The notes beneath the pieces were generated by a model. The model searched no databases. It saw only the letters and a list, made by a program, of their open reading frames with translations, and was not told where the DNA came from. The position numbers and the translations under genes were made by a program. DNA of 64,000 nt from Sanguinoderma infundibulare (Eukaryota; Basidiomycota; Agaricomycetes; Polyporales; Polyporaceae), in assembly GCA_032821775.1 (NCBI GenBank), contig JAVLRN010000003.1, forward strand, positions 3,782,001-3,846,000. Direction: 5' to 3'. Positions 54,402 through 64,000 of this stretch are shown here, one piece after another; position 1 is the first letter of the stretch, and each line of letters begins with the position of its first letter.

Positions 54402-56287
54402 GGCGTCGATGTCATCGTGAGGTTGGGAGAGTTTTTGACCTTGTGGACGATGGGTTGCGACGACGGCCGAACAAGTTGTGTACAGTATACATTCTTCCTC
54501 ATCTTTCATCTCCTCCGTGTGGCGCCTCGCATTGGTCGTTTGTGCGTCCTTGTGTCTACTATTTTTTGCTGAACGGAGACATGAGCGGGAGACATCCGAG
54601 CGTATCATACGGGTGTGGGTTGATGTGAGGGTAACTGATCGGTTCCATTTGCGGTAGAGGTAGGTGATGATGGTGCAAGTCGTGCGCGCGCGTTGTCGTC
54701 GACGTCTCGTCTACTATTGATTCGACCTGTAAGTGCTCTATTTCAGGCCACATCACGTCGTTCTTGCTCATCTCTGCGGTTTTGATGTAGATGTTTGTGT
54801 TCGAACATGGAACCACGGCGCCTGCTGTGCATGTCGAGTCTCGTCTCGTCTCGACACGCCCCTCGCGAGCTGTCGCCGAAACCACATTCTAATTTCAGCC
54901 CCCCCCTTCCGCCCCTGGATGGTGCTCCAGCGGTGCCTCGACGCCGTCTTTGTCGGACATCTGCACTCACTTAGTCACTTAAACTCCGCGGCTGGCCTCA
55001 AGGATTCCCATCGGGATCGGGGATGACAAACGGTATGCTGGAGCTTGTTTTTTTGGATTGCGTCAGCGTGCATTGCGTTTGCCATGGACTGACAAATCCT
55101 CTACGCAGCTTCTTTTTTTATAAAGGCTGGGTTCGACTAGTCGGACTCGGACTCGGATGTCGTGTGAGTTCGATGCACGCAGGTCAATCCTTTCCTTTTG
55201 TGGCACGTCGGGATGAGGTGTCCCATCCTTGGAGGTCACCAACTCACCGCATGCCGCTGTTCCGACTTGCAAGTGCGTTCGAGAAAGATGAGTTATTGGT
55301 ATACTTACTGCATCGTAGTCGCCCGAGCGGCGCCGGTGTCTCGGTGTGATTTGCGAGTTGGATTTTTGCAACTCGGTTGAACGACTTTTTCGTCGTCTAC
55401 GTATTCCAGTGCTTAGAATAATGCGCATCGCACAAGGCCGCTGAAGCAGCAGGGCAGCGCTCTCACGCGGCCATGACAGTGCCGCCGCTGCGCGACAATG
55501 AACTGGTTCGTGAACGTTTTTTTTTTCTCATGCGAGTCGTCTGCTCCGTGCGACGTTCTGACTACGTTTCGGACTTGCGGGTTTATATGTTCGACGTTGA
55601 GGTGACGCCCAGGGCAGGTGGGACCGTACGATGGGTCTCTGGAACACGGACGTCGACTACTTGGGGTAGGGTCACCATCAGACCGTTCTACAGGATAATG
55701 CGCACCGTATCTGGGGGGACGACGGACCCGAGAGGTTAAGTATAGCCTATCCGACGATATCGATCGACTTACTGTAGATTCCGTCCGATGTGAGTGCAGA
55801 CCATTTGTTTCAGTAACAGTTCTAAAAGTATAGTACAGTATAGTACATATTGGGGGGGGGGCAGATCTGAACCGTTCCGGGACCAATGTTACATGCGGAA
55901 GAGAAGTTGAAAACTTGCGTAAAGTGTCATGGTGCGAGTCATGATGATCAACAACCTGCCTATCCTATGAATCTTGGACTGTACTAGAAATATGTAAGGT
56001 CACATAGCCGACGAAAGAATTACTGTCCTATCATGGGTTCAACTTCCACACCACAGTGACGCTCCGTCTGGGGAGAAGGCAAAAAAACACCGAACCCTGC
56101 GCCCACTCGGACAAGCCCTCCGCTCCCCAGAGACGTTGGCAGCGCACGACCCGTCCCATGATCCTCCACAGGACTACGTTCCCGCCCAAGGACAGGGATA
56201 CAAACGTATACGTAGGCCCCACATGGAGAAAAGCCTACAGCATCGCCAACGACGTGTCGTCCGTCCAGAGAAAGAACCAAGGCGCCG
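54402..56287. other. Intergenic region with poly-G tract
   Basis: About 1.9 kb between the P450 stop and the 3' end of the F-box gene. A G10 run sits at about 55852-55861, preceded by a tandem GTATAGTACA. The minus-strand segment 56031-56287 has two overlapping frames with WD40-like fragments (FSPCGAYVYV in one, GNVVLWRIM and VTVVWKL in another) but no continuous reading. No accepted gene. Confidence 0.4.
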
Positions 56288-57387
56288 CTAGACGCGTCCC
56301 TGCAGCTGATTTTCACTGAATAGCAGAGGCCTCAAGTTCCGCTTCCCCCAGGACTCGAGCCGGACTTTTGCAGTCCTGTCTTCGACAGCGCTACTAGTCG
56401 TCCATCTGGTGAATATCTTGGGCTGCGAATAACCGAGGAGGTTCTGCTCCAACTCTGGTACTAGCGCCAGGTTATAATCTTCTAGAAAACCAAGAAAGGA
56501 CGCGAGGTGGAAGGGAGTGATGCATACGATGACTTCTCGTAGATTCACGGTCTGACGGAAGGGTTTCGAAACCTCGACCGTATGGAGAAGTTCATTTTGT
56601 TCCAGTTTGCAAGGTCGATGAGCGTAGGCAAATCCAACTTGTGGGGGGACCGTGGCAGGGATAAATGCTACAGTTGACGGAATGAGCCGTTTTCATCCAA
56701 AACATCGACCAGGCGTACATACTGCTTTTCATCGAACAGCCGCTGGACGTAGGAGAGGCTCACGACGGTGTGATTTGCGACTTCACACAATAATGCAAAC
56801 AGTGCCTTGGACATCCGCACACCGAGGAAAGTGATGATGTGGTGACTCAAGGCTCAAGTGACTGCAGATATAGACGTTTGGATAGGCGTTGTTTTACCAT
56901 ACCATGGTGAACGTCGATCCCTGTTTCGCACCACGCGCAAGAAAGAGACCGAATTCTTGGAAAAGACAAGAGCAATCGAGAAAATGCGGAGGTTGTGGAG
57001 AATATTACATCGCGAAGGGTGAGGTGCTGAATTGTGTTCCCCGAAGCGCCGGCAGCATGTCAGGACAGATGAGTGGAGGGGGAGAACACGGCTCCCATAG
57101 AATGGATCTTCAAATTTGAGTTCGGAAGAGATTGTGAAGCATGCAAAGCAGAGGGTAGGGAGAAAATTCGTCCGGGCGTATCTTGATCGATCGAACGGCT
57201 TAGCTTTAAGCACGTCGCATAGCGCGAAAAGGTTCTTCCGGTTTTTGAGTTCGACATCGCGGAGGAGGCTGATGACGCTGCGAGGACGAAGCTGGCGACA
57301 AGTAAGGGCAAAACTCCGCAGTGTCGGGGGATCGGAAGAATGGCCGATTATCCTCTCGATGACCTCCCAAGGGAGCGCAAGACACAT
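56288..57387 (-). CDS. F-box protein of basidiomycete type
   Basis: The ATG at 57387 opens MCLALPWEVIERIIGHSSDP followed by TLRSFALTCRQLRPRSVISL, a normal F-box (LPxEVxxxII...LRxxALTCRxLRP). Such proteins link substrates to SCF ubiquitin ligases. Downstream exons on the minus strand include VELKNRKNLFALCDVLKAKP, SKALFALLCEVANHTVVSLS, DVLDENGSFRQL and VIVCITPFHLASFLGFLEDY. The frame carrying the last block runs to a stop at 56288. Exon borders after the first exon are approximate, and the C-terminal substrate-binding part is unrecognised. The gene lies directly downstream of a 1-kb minisatellite that begins 78 bp 5' of its start codon. Confidence 0.65.
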
Positions 57388-57428
57388 GGGGAACGTTCAA
57401 AGGGCTTGAATGGAGGCGAACGACCCGG

Positions 57429-58499
57429 ATGAGGGTCAAGTCAAGGAACAGGGACAGAGGAAGAGCAGACGAGGACAGGGATAGAGCAGACGAGGACAGG
57501 GATAGAGCAGACGAGGACAGGGATAGAGCAGACGAGGACAGGGATAGAGCAGACGAGGACAGGGATAGAGCAGACGAGGACAGGGATAGAGCAGACGAGG
57601 ACAGGGATAGAGCAGACGAGGACAGGGATAGAGCAGACGAGGACAGGGATAGAGCAGACGAGGACAGGGATAGAGCAGACGAGGACAGGGATAGAGCAGA
57701 CGAGGACAGGGATAGAGCAGACGAGGACAGGGATAGAGCAGACGAGGACAGGGATAGAGCAGACGAGGACAGGGATAGAGCAGACGAGGACAGGGATAGA
57801 GCAGACGAGGACAGGGATAGAGCAGACGAGGACAGGGATAGAGCAGACGAGGACAGGGATAGAGCAGACGAGGACAGGGATAGAGCAGACGAGGACAGGG
57901 ATAGAGCAGACGAGGACAGGGATAGAGCAGACGAGGACAGGGATAGAGCAGACGAGGACAGGGATAGAGCAGACGAGGACAGGGATAGAGCAGACGAGGA
58001 CAGGGATAGAGCAGACGAGGACAGGGATAGAGCAGACGAGGACAGGGATAGAGCAGACGAGGACAGGGATAGAGCAGACGAGGACAGGGATAGAGCAGAC
58101 GAGGACAGGGATAGAGCAGACGAGGACAGGGATAGAGCAGACGAGGACAGGGATAGAGCAGACGAGGACAGGGATAGAGCAGACGAGGACAGGGATAGAG
58201 CAGACGAGGACAGGGATAGAGCAGACGAGGACAGGGATAGAGCAGACGAGGACAGGGATAGAGCAGACGAGGACAGGGATAGAGCAGACGAGGACAGGGA
58301 TAGAGCAGACGAGGACAGGGATAGAGCAGACGAGGACAGGGATAGAGCAGACGAGGACAGGGATAGAGCAGACGAGGACAGGGATAGAGCAGACGAGGAC
58401 AGGGATAGAGCAGACGAGGACAGGGATAGAGCAGACGAGGACAGGGATAGAGCAGACGAGGACAGGGATAGAGCAGACGAGGACACCGAACTTAGATGA
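57429..58499 (+). CDS. Repeat-encoded ORF, (RADEDRD)n, doubtful gene
   Basis: A real ATG (57429) followed by VKSRNRDRG opens a 356-codon frame made almost entirely of a seven-residue charged unit ADEDRDR, ending in ADEDTELR and a stop. Because the DNA unit is 21 bp and free of stops, two frames on the opposite strand are equally open (units SSSALSL and VCSIPVL). The frame may therefore be accidental. No promoter, intron or second domain supports it. If made, the protein would be a highly charged RD/ED-repeat polypeptide. Confidence 0.25.
   Translation: MRVKSRNRDRGRADEDRDRADEDRDRADEDRDRADEDRDRADEDRDRADEDRDRADEDRDRADEDRDRADEDRDRADEDRDRADEDRDRADEDRDRADEDRDRADEDRDRADEDRDRADEDRDRADEDRDRADEDRDRADEDRDRADEDRDRADEDRDRADEDRDRADEDRDRADEDRDRADEDRDRADEDRDRADEDRDRADEDRDRADEDRDRADEDRDRADEDRDRADEDRDRADEDRDRADEDRDRADEDRDRADEDRDRADEDRDRADEDRDRADEDRDRADEDRDRADEDRDRADEDRDRADEDRDRADEDRDRADEDRDRADEDRDRADEDRDRADEDRDRADEDTELR
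57465..58484. repeat. Perfect 21-bp tandem minisatellite, 48 full units
   Basis: The unit GCAGACGAGGACAGGGATAG+A repeats without interruption from 57465; the last start is at 58473, giving 48 complete units plus 12 bp. All three translations that can be followed show the same seven residues in every unit, so nucleotide variation is absent or nearly so. Flanks show short degenerate half-units (AACAGGGACAGAGGAAGA). It lies between the 3' end of the AlkB-like gene and the start of the F-box gene. Confidence 0.97.
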
Positions 58500-58799
58500 C
58501 ACCGTCGAACGAAAATGGTTATTTTCTTCCAATAGGAAGTTAGCTCCAGAGATGCTGTGCCAGGCAACGACGGCGGTGGGTATAGATCCCCGATCTTGAA
58601 GTCGAGGGAGAAGAAGAGGCTGAATAACTCCTTGAAGCTCTTTGCTTCGCGATAGGACAGGCCGCGGCAAACGAGGCTCGGAAGCTGTCAACTGTCGAAA
58701 ATGACATTGGCACCCAGCAATTCCGCTTTATATATGGAAAAGCGTCACCACAAGACAAGAGCAATGAAGGTGCATTAGGGGCCACATTACAGGCGATCC

Positions 58800-59843
58800 T
58801 CATGACCTCCCCTCTCCGACAACAGGTCCAACCACGTCCGCACCAGGCAGTAGCCACCGGAAAGTGATGCTGAGCCTCATGTCCCGTTCAAGCAACACGC
58901 CCTGAGAGCTTCCCGGAGAGACCTCGACCCAGTCTTCGAACCGCTTCTCGATCCCGTGTGTCCACCCATCCCGCGCCTCCTCCGTCATGACAATCACGCT
59001 CCCCTTGGGTAGGTACAGCGCGCACGGGTCTGGCACTGAGGCCGCATTCGACGGGGAAGCAGAAGGCGACGACGGCACTTTCGCGAACTGCATTGCGCAC
59101 CCGGAGCCTAAGCTGACTCCCATGATGCCGTCTCCGTACCGGTCGAGGAGGTCGACGTGGGGCGTGATGCCTTCGCCAGGCCAGTAGAGGTTGATGATCG
59201 CCTGGCGGGCCCGAGGTGGGCCCTTGTACGAAGCAGGGGAAGGAGAGAAGAGCAGGTCGTGGACCTCGGGAGGGACAGAAGGACGGAGGAGAGCATTGAG
59301 GGTAGAAAGAAGGTCGGAGAGGAAGGACGGCAGCTTGGCGGGAGGGGTACTAGAAGACGGACTCTCGGAGTCGTCAGAGGATGGCGCACGCTCGAAGAGC
59401 ATGACTTGATTTCCGGTACCCTCCTGGAAGAACGTGCGGATGCACGCCAACATGAGGTCTTCCCCGACGTCCTCAGGGAGGAGCAGCGTAGGATCGAAGT
59501 AGAGACCTGGGATAGGTGGAGCGATGCGCTTTGCGAGGACCGAACTAGGATCTAGCGTAGGTTGGCCTACGAGATGGACAGTGACGGAGGCGGGTGGGTC
59601 GTCGATATCGTGCGTGTCAAACTTGGGTGGGGGTTCATCGAATAAGGAGTCTCCGTCGGAGTCTGAGCAGAGCTCGTCAAGAGCTGGGGATTTGCAGTCG
59701 ACCGTGGTGAGGTCCGTGACAATTCGCGGGAGCTGCTTGTTCGACTCTCCCTTCCGGGCTTTCTCCGGCCGTTCCGCGACATCGTCCGAGAGTCGTTTGC
59801 GTTTGTTCGCCAGTACAGGAATGCGGGATGGGGGGAGGGTCAT
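58800..59843 (-). CDS. AlkB-like 2-oxoglutarate/Fe(II) dioxygenase
   Basis: AlkB-family enzymes oxidatively demethylate nucleic acids or proteins. The ATG at 59843 (MTLPPSRIPVLANKRKRLSD) was preferred over an upstream in-frame GTG. A basic, acidic and Ser-rich N-terminal region (DELCSDSDGDSLFDEPPPKF) is followed by the catalytic domain from about residue 100: IPGLYFDPTLLLPEDVGEDL, QAIINLYWPGEGITPHVDLL with the HxD iron ligands, YGDGIMGVSLGSGCAMQFAK, CALYLPKGSVIVMTEEARDG, the distal His in GWTHGIEKR, and the 2-oxoglutarate-binding Arg in MRLSITFRWLLPG. All ligands are present. The gene is a single exon of 347 codons, unusual among its intron-rich neighbours. The NLYxPGEGITPHVD block resembles ALKBH8/ALKBH4-type proteins; substrate unknown. 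Confidence 0.88.
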   Translation of the reverse strand: MTLPPSRIPVLANKRKRLSDDVAERPEKARKGESNKQLPRIVTDLTTVDCKSPALDELCSDSDGDSLFDEPPPKFDTHDIDDPPASVTVHLVGQPTLDPSSVLAKRIAPPIPGLYFDPTLLLPEDVGEDLMLACIRTFFQEGTGNQVMLFERAPSSDDSESPSSSTPPAKLPSFLSDLLSTLNALLRPSVPPEVHDLLFSPSPASYKGPPRARQAIINLYWPGEGITPHVDLLDRYGDGIMGVSLGSGCAMQFAKVPSSPSASPSNAASVPDPCALYLPKGSVIVMTEEARDGWTHGIEKRFEDWVEVSPGSSQGVLLERDMRLSITFRWLLPGADVVGPVVGEGRS

Positions 59844-60140
59844 GGCGGTCGGTAAGAGAGGCTGGCCCACGCACGTTTGTGCAAATTAGAGTCGGAAAAT
59901 CCCCAGAAGATGCACGTTCAGTCCAGACCGAGAGAGCGAAGTGTCAGCCCAGTCCATCAGCCAGTATGCCGCAGCTGGCCGGCGGACAAAAGACGAGGGT
60001 CGCCAGCTGCGTCGGCGCCATCGTGGAAGACGCCCTCTGTTGGATTACGTAATGCGCGTTGAACGCGTCCCAACGAACAGCGTTCGCGACCTCGACGTCG
60101 ACTGCACCCTCTGACCCCATTGGTCTCACCGTTTACCAGG
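59844..60140. promoter_or_regulatory. Shared divergent promoter, AlkB-like / SAP18
   Basis: Start codons of two divergent genes are 297 bp apart. No TATA box was evident, which fits housekeeping promoters. Confidence 0.55.
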
Positions 60141-61200
60141 ATGGATGATACAACGGCCTCGGGAAAACCGATTGTAGACAGGGAGAAGGTGAGCACAAGC
60201 AGTATTGCAGGTTTCGCAGCGAGACACTCACGTTTTTGCGTCAGACCGCACCGTTTCTCATCCGGACGTTCGTCAAAATCGGGACCTACCACCGTCTGAA
60301 CCAGTTCGAAGATGGACCGCTCCCTCTTTCGGACGAGCAGCAGATATACACATGGTACGTGCCCCACATGGAACGTGGCCCACAGCGAGCGCGCACACCC
60401 CAGCTCACGCGCAAGCGTGTCTTCGTCCTTGCAGGAAAGACGCGACGCTGCGTGAAGTCCTGACGACTCTCCGTTCCACCGCCCCAGCATCCACCGAGTA
60501 CCGCCACCCGCTCGCCCGCTACTCCTTCCGCGCCGTCTTCGCCGACGCTGCAGCCCGCGGCCGCTACTCCCAAAAAGACCTCGGCACTGTCTACTCCCGC
60601 GACATCCTCGGCGAGCCCGGCTCCTTCGACCATACCGCCCCCCGCCTCCTTGAAGACGCCGAGCCCGAGCCCGCCTCCGCGGTGGAGCAGGACCGCACGC
60701 TCGACGAGCTCCGCTTCGTGCCCGGCGACTACCTCTGCGTCATGGTCACCCTCCCCAAGGGCGTCACCGTTGCTTCCGGCCCTGGAGGCGAGCTTTCGAT
60801 CAAAGGCAGCGCTGTTGGGGGCCACGCGAATGGATGGAAGACCGCCGGGGGTGCTGCTGCTGCTGCTGGACGTGGGGATGGCGGCTGGGGCGGGAGTGTC
60901 GCAGCGAACCCGGGTCCGGGCACGGGCACGGGCACAGGGCGTGGCGGCGGGGGACACTGGCGCGGGAACGGTCCCGACCGTCCCGCGGGGCGTGGCGGGC
61001 GCGGCCGCGGAGGAGGCGGAGGGGACTTTGGCAGGGACAGGGAGAGAGAACGCGAGAGGGACAGGGACAAGGACAGGGACGACCGACGGGTGCCCCCACC
61101 GAGGAGAGACACGCCCCCACGGCGCGGTGACGGCGGCTGGGGCAGAAGAGCCCAGTCGCGCTCCCGCAGCCCGCCCAGGAGGCGCGGCCGGTATGATTGA
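60141..61200 (+). CDS. SAP18: SAP18, Sin3-associated polypeptide, with RGG/RS-rich tail
   Basis: SAP18 is a ubiquitin-like-fold subunit of Sin3 deacetylase and of the ASAP splicing-associated complex. The ATG at 60141 gives MDDTTASGKPIVDREK, spliced at 60189 to TAPFLIRTFVKIGTYHRLNQ, matching the family IDREKTxPxLLRxF start. Then come PLSDEQQIYTW, a second intron (about 60356-60435), and KDATLREVLTTLRSTAP, YRHPLARYSFRAVFADAAAR, GRYSQKDLGTV and RFVPGDYLCVMVTLPKG. Unlike animal SAP18, a long low-complexity tail follows with AAAAAGRGDGGWGG, GTGTGTGRGGGGHWRG, RGGRGRGGGGGDFGRD, RERERERDRDKDRDDRR and RSRSPPRRRGRYD. Such a tail suggests RNA or splicing-factor binding, which is inference. Confidence 0.92.
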
Positions 61201-61904
61201 GTCTCGCTCAGACCGTGCGCTGATGCTTTTTCCCCCTCTGATCTTTTGCCAGTTTGCGAGTTCTGTCGTCCATGTTGCTTGAATCTATCGCGTTCTGTCT
61301 AGCCGTCGGCGGCATGTATGTTCGATAAAACGTGAGTGTCGTACGTTGTGTGGTAGTGCCAGGGTCTTGTGTTGATTTCACCGATAGGTTTGAAAGTATT
61401 TCATGCGCTTGGCAGTCTTTCATGCTGTAGATGCTACGACTCCGATTCGCACCTGTCTTTTCAGGCGACTATGCTAGCTTGTTGAATGATAATCCTTGTT
61501 TTCGCCCAGTCTCCAGACGTTAGGGAAGCCACATGTTTTCCCCTGCTCAGTTTGCTAGTTAGAGGTGAGTCGCCGTTATATTGGATGTTCACAAGACGGG
61601 ATTTCCCACAGGAGTTTCCCGTAGGTGATGTTCATTGACCTCCCTTTGCAGGAGATGCGCATTTGGCCATCCAGGGGTTCGCACGTTGCGAAGTGGTTAT
61701 CCGACCGCATAGTCTGGATTCGTCCGGAGGCTGTGTCGATTTTCCCAGTCGGCCGAGACTTGCTGGACTGGTTCACAATGCCAGGTTTCGCGTGAATGCG
61801 TCAACAATCGAGTGGAGCCTTCCGGTTAGCGATTCCCATATATTGGCGGTGGATATAAATACTTACGAACACCTTACACCTGTCCCTACAAGCTAACAAG
61901 TCAG
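61201..61904. promoter_or_regulatory. Intergenic region with relic promoter of the HNH gene
   Basis: About 700 bp. TATAAAT at 61854-61860 lies about 55 bp before the first recognisable HNH-family coding sequence, but no ATG joins the two. Otherwise no feature was seen. Confidence 0.4.
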
Positions 61905-62778
61905 ACGCCGCCATCCTCGTCCACGCAGTTGCCCATCCTCAAGCTGGGCGACCCCCGTTCCTTCGATCCGTCGACCTGGGTCTGGGTGCTCTGTCTCGAG
62001 TTCCCCGTCGCACGCGTCAACGCGCTCAACTTCACGCCCAAGCCTCTCAAGTGGATCCGCTACTGCATCGGCGTCGTCCTCGGCGCCCACGGCCACCTCT
62101 CTTACAACCAAGCCTCGGCGGAGACGCCATCGACTACAACCGGGCCCTCCCCACCCACACCACGGCGTTCTAATACCACGCAAGCGACGCGGAGAAGGCG
62201 CAGATGATCCCGACGGAACCCCGGCTCGCGGTCTCGAAGACGGAGCCGAGCGTGCGACATCGACAGCTACTGCAGGACGACGACGTCGAGCGTGCCCTGC
62301 CGCGACTTCCACTTCCACCGCGCCCTGCGCGCGCGACGGGGACCGGTGCGTGACGAACGGTCGGCCGCAGTGGGCGCGCTATGCGGTCCACCTCGTGCCG
62401 CACTCCAAGGACGACGAGGTTCGCCTCCCTTTCCGTGAGCATTCTGATGTACTACCGCCGCCAGAAAGCAAGCAAGCGTAATTCAGATCGGCGAAGATCT
62501 ACGAGTCGCAGGTGCCGGGGTCGCACGGAAGACATCGTGTGCGCAATCGACGACGTCCGGAACGGCCTCCTGCTCGACGCAGTGCTCCACATGCTGTTCC
62601 GCACCGAGCTCGCGTTCATCGTGGTGCGCCTCCCGTCCCTCTCCGAGGGCCACTGCCACCATATCCGTAACTTCACTCGTCGAGCGGACACCCAACTTCG
62701 CCATGGACTCGGGCGACGTCTTCCCGGGCACGGACTCCGCCGAGCACCTGTGCGTCACCCACGGCTTCGGTTATCCCC

Positions 62779-62821
<43 letters not shown>

Positions 62822-63257
62822 GCACAAAGGTGTCCGTCCCCGCGGAGAAGACAGACTAGCCGCCCGCCGTCCTCTTCGACGCCGTCTACGCCGCGAACGG
62901 TCCTCCACCAGTTCGGCGTCGCGCGCGTCTCACGGACGTCTCGGACAGCGTCTACTGTCTACTACCCCTGTGGCGAGCTCAGGTTCGAGTTTGGCGACGG
63001 CGCGGGAGAAGGTGTGGAGGCCCGGGCTCGGGCGCGCGTGGAGCGCCAGCTGCCCGACGGGTTCGACATGCTCCACTATTACTACTTGCCGTACATCGCG
63101 CTGCCGATCGACAACCTGCGCGAGCACCTTGCGGCGGCCGCGGAGGCGGAGGCGGAGGAGCGGAGGCGGGTTGAGGAGAGGGTGGGTAGGTGGCGGGAGG
63201 GCGTGGCCGAGGCGCTCTGCGCGACGGAGGGCTTCACGCCGTGGGCGTGGTCCGTTC
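61905..63257 (+). pseudogene. Decayed HNH-type nuclease family gene
   Basis: Recognisable blocks of a basidiomycete HNH (HNH_2-like) family appear in order: VNALNFTPKPLKWIRYCIG, GAHGHLSYN, RDGDRCVTNGRPQWARYAVH followed by LVPHSKDDE (the Cys/His nuclease core), then after a 68-bp intron AKIYESQVPG, DIVCAIDDVRNGLLLDAVLH, RTPNFAMDSGDVFPGTDSAE, SVPAEKTD, PPAVLFDAVYAANG and GFDMLHYYYLPYIALPIDNL. Three lesions are seen. No ATG precedes the first block. One base appears inserted near 62518, between ESQVPG and RTEDIV. An in-frame TAG at about 62857 replaces the residue between KTD and PPAVLF. A long (GA)n tract lies in the intron before SVPAEKTD, and a further frame change may lie near 62950. Confidence 0.65.
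62782..62819. repeat. (AG)19 microsatellite
   Basis: An uninterrupted AG dinucleotide run of about 38 bp, probably inside an intron of the decayed HNH gene. Confidence 0.95.
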
Positions 63258-64000
63258 GCTCTCCTGCGTCCTTGACCGTACGTATTGGACACGTTCCGGC
63301 GAGGGACTTGTGCGGTGTTGCTGCCCGAAGGACGGTCTTTCACCCTGCTGAGCGTGTGCGAATCGAGGATGCGGAGGAGCAACCGAGACACCTTGCAGAT
63401 CGTTTGAACGTGGATGGGGGGGACATGCATTTATTCGATATCCAACACACATGGTGTAAAACGTCACTATTCCGACATGACTGCGTGCGGAAATACTGTA
63501 TGTCAAGCAGCATACGGAGGAAGACCGGGGCAGAAGAGCCTGGGAGAAACGTCCTCAAAACAGAGTACATAATTACAGTCCGTCGAACGGGGCGCAGTCA
63601 TTAGATACGAAACACGCAGACGATGGAAAGTAATTATAATATATGAAGAGTTTTAGATTGATTACGGCGCAAGTGATATTGCGCAATGCGTAGTACGGTA
63701 AAGAGATGAGACAGGGAAGAAATCTATCTATGCTACAGTCGGTGCAGATGCAGTGCGTATGTCAACTAGGATACAATAATAGGATACCGTCCGTGTGTGA
63801 GTATGAGTGAGAGAGACATGTGACCATAATGGATGGGAGAGGCAGACGATGATGCATGCACGACAGAAGAAGAAACCATTGAGTGATGGGGGTAACGCGA
63901 GGAGGGGGGGATGAGAGGGGGTGAGGGGGAAGAACGTCGAAAGCAGATCCAAGAATACGTTAGAGATAAATAACCGTCCCGTCCTGTCGAGCCCACGAGC
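63258..64000. other. Right-edge region without a supported gene
   Basis: The AT-rich segment 63600-63760 and the purine-rich plus strand at 63890-63940 could be part of the 3' UTR of a gene beyond the right edge. No coding feature can be supported. Confidence 0.35.

Noticed and set aside
57206..58691. Long minus-strand frames of SSSALSL and VCSIPVL repeats
   Set aside because: They arise because the 21-bp unit has no stop in those frames. Neither has a convincing ATG context, and the first simply runs out of the array into the F-box gene in another frame.

Overview
The window is nuclear DNA of an agaricomycete fungus, most likely a wood-decay polypore. Coding regions are GC-rich and interrupted by many short GT–AG introns of about 50–70 bp with clear branch points. 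The gene content fits this: a CE15 glucuronoyl esterase-like protein, a basidiomycete-type P450, an MFS sugar transporter, a GH18 chitinase, pepsin-type proteolysis and basidiomycete-specific F-box-like families. No rRNA, convincing tRNA, CRISPR or bacterial-style operon was seen.

Layout. 0–9 kb: end of an aldo-keto reductase, DENR/Tma22, class II DAHP synthase, CE15 esterase, and an F-box-like protein of a basidiomycete family. 9.9–10.9 kb: a two-module protein of unknown function. 11.05–13.46 kb: copy A of an inverted duplication carrying a secreted proline-rich repeat protein. 15.6–21.4 kb: SMC5 and ITPase, head to head. 22.6–28.7 kb: a Ran1/Pat1-like kinase, a second F-box-like paralog and a PX–GH18 fusion. 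31.3–32.9 kb: a basidiomycete protein with a nucleotidyltransferase-like segment. 33.94–36.39 kb: copy B of the inverted duplication. 37.9–42.4 kb: sugar transporter and aspartic protease. 44.9–47.0 kb: a NADAR protein. 48.5–54.4 kb: LARP7-like protein and P450, divergent. 56.3–61.2 kb: F-box protein, a 1-kb perfect 21-bp minisatellite, an AlkB-like dioxygenase and SAP18. 61.9–63.3 kb: a decayed HNH-type gene.

The genes are a mix of housekeeping functions (shikimate entry, translation re-initiation, SMC5/6, nucleotide-pool cleaning, La/xRRM RNA binding, SAP18) and lineage-specific accessory functions. The most distinctive signals are structural. There is an approximately 2.4-kb inverted duplication about 20 kb apart, holding twin secreted proline-rich repeat genes. 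There are four different terminal-inverted-repeat elements, three of them inside introns of otherwise intact-looking genes. There is also a perfect 48-copy 21-bp minisatellite just 5' of an F-box gene, and a 17-nt micro-exon followed by a GC donor in the chitinase active site. All exon structures were deduced by eye from reading frame, splice sites and family resemblance; no alignment was run.
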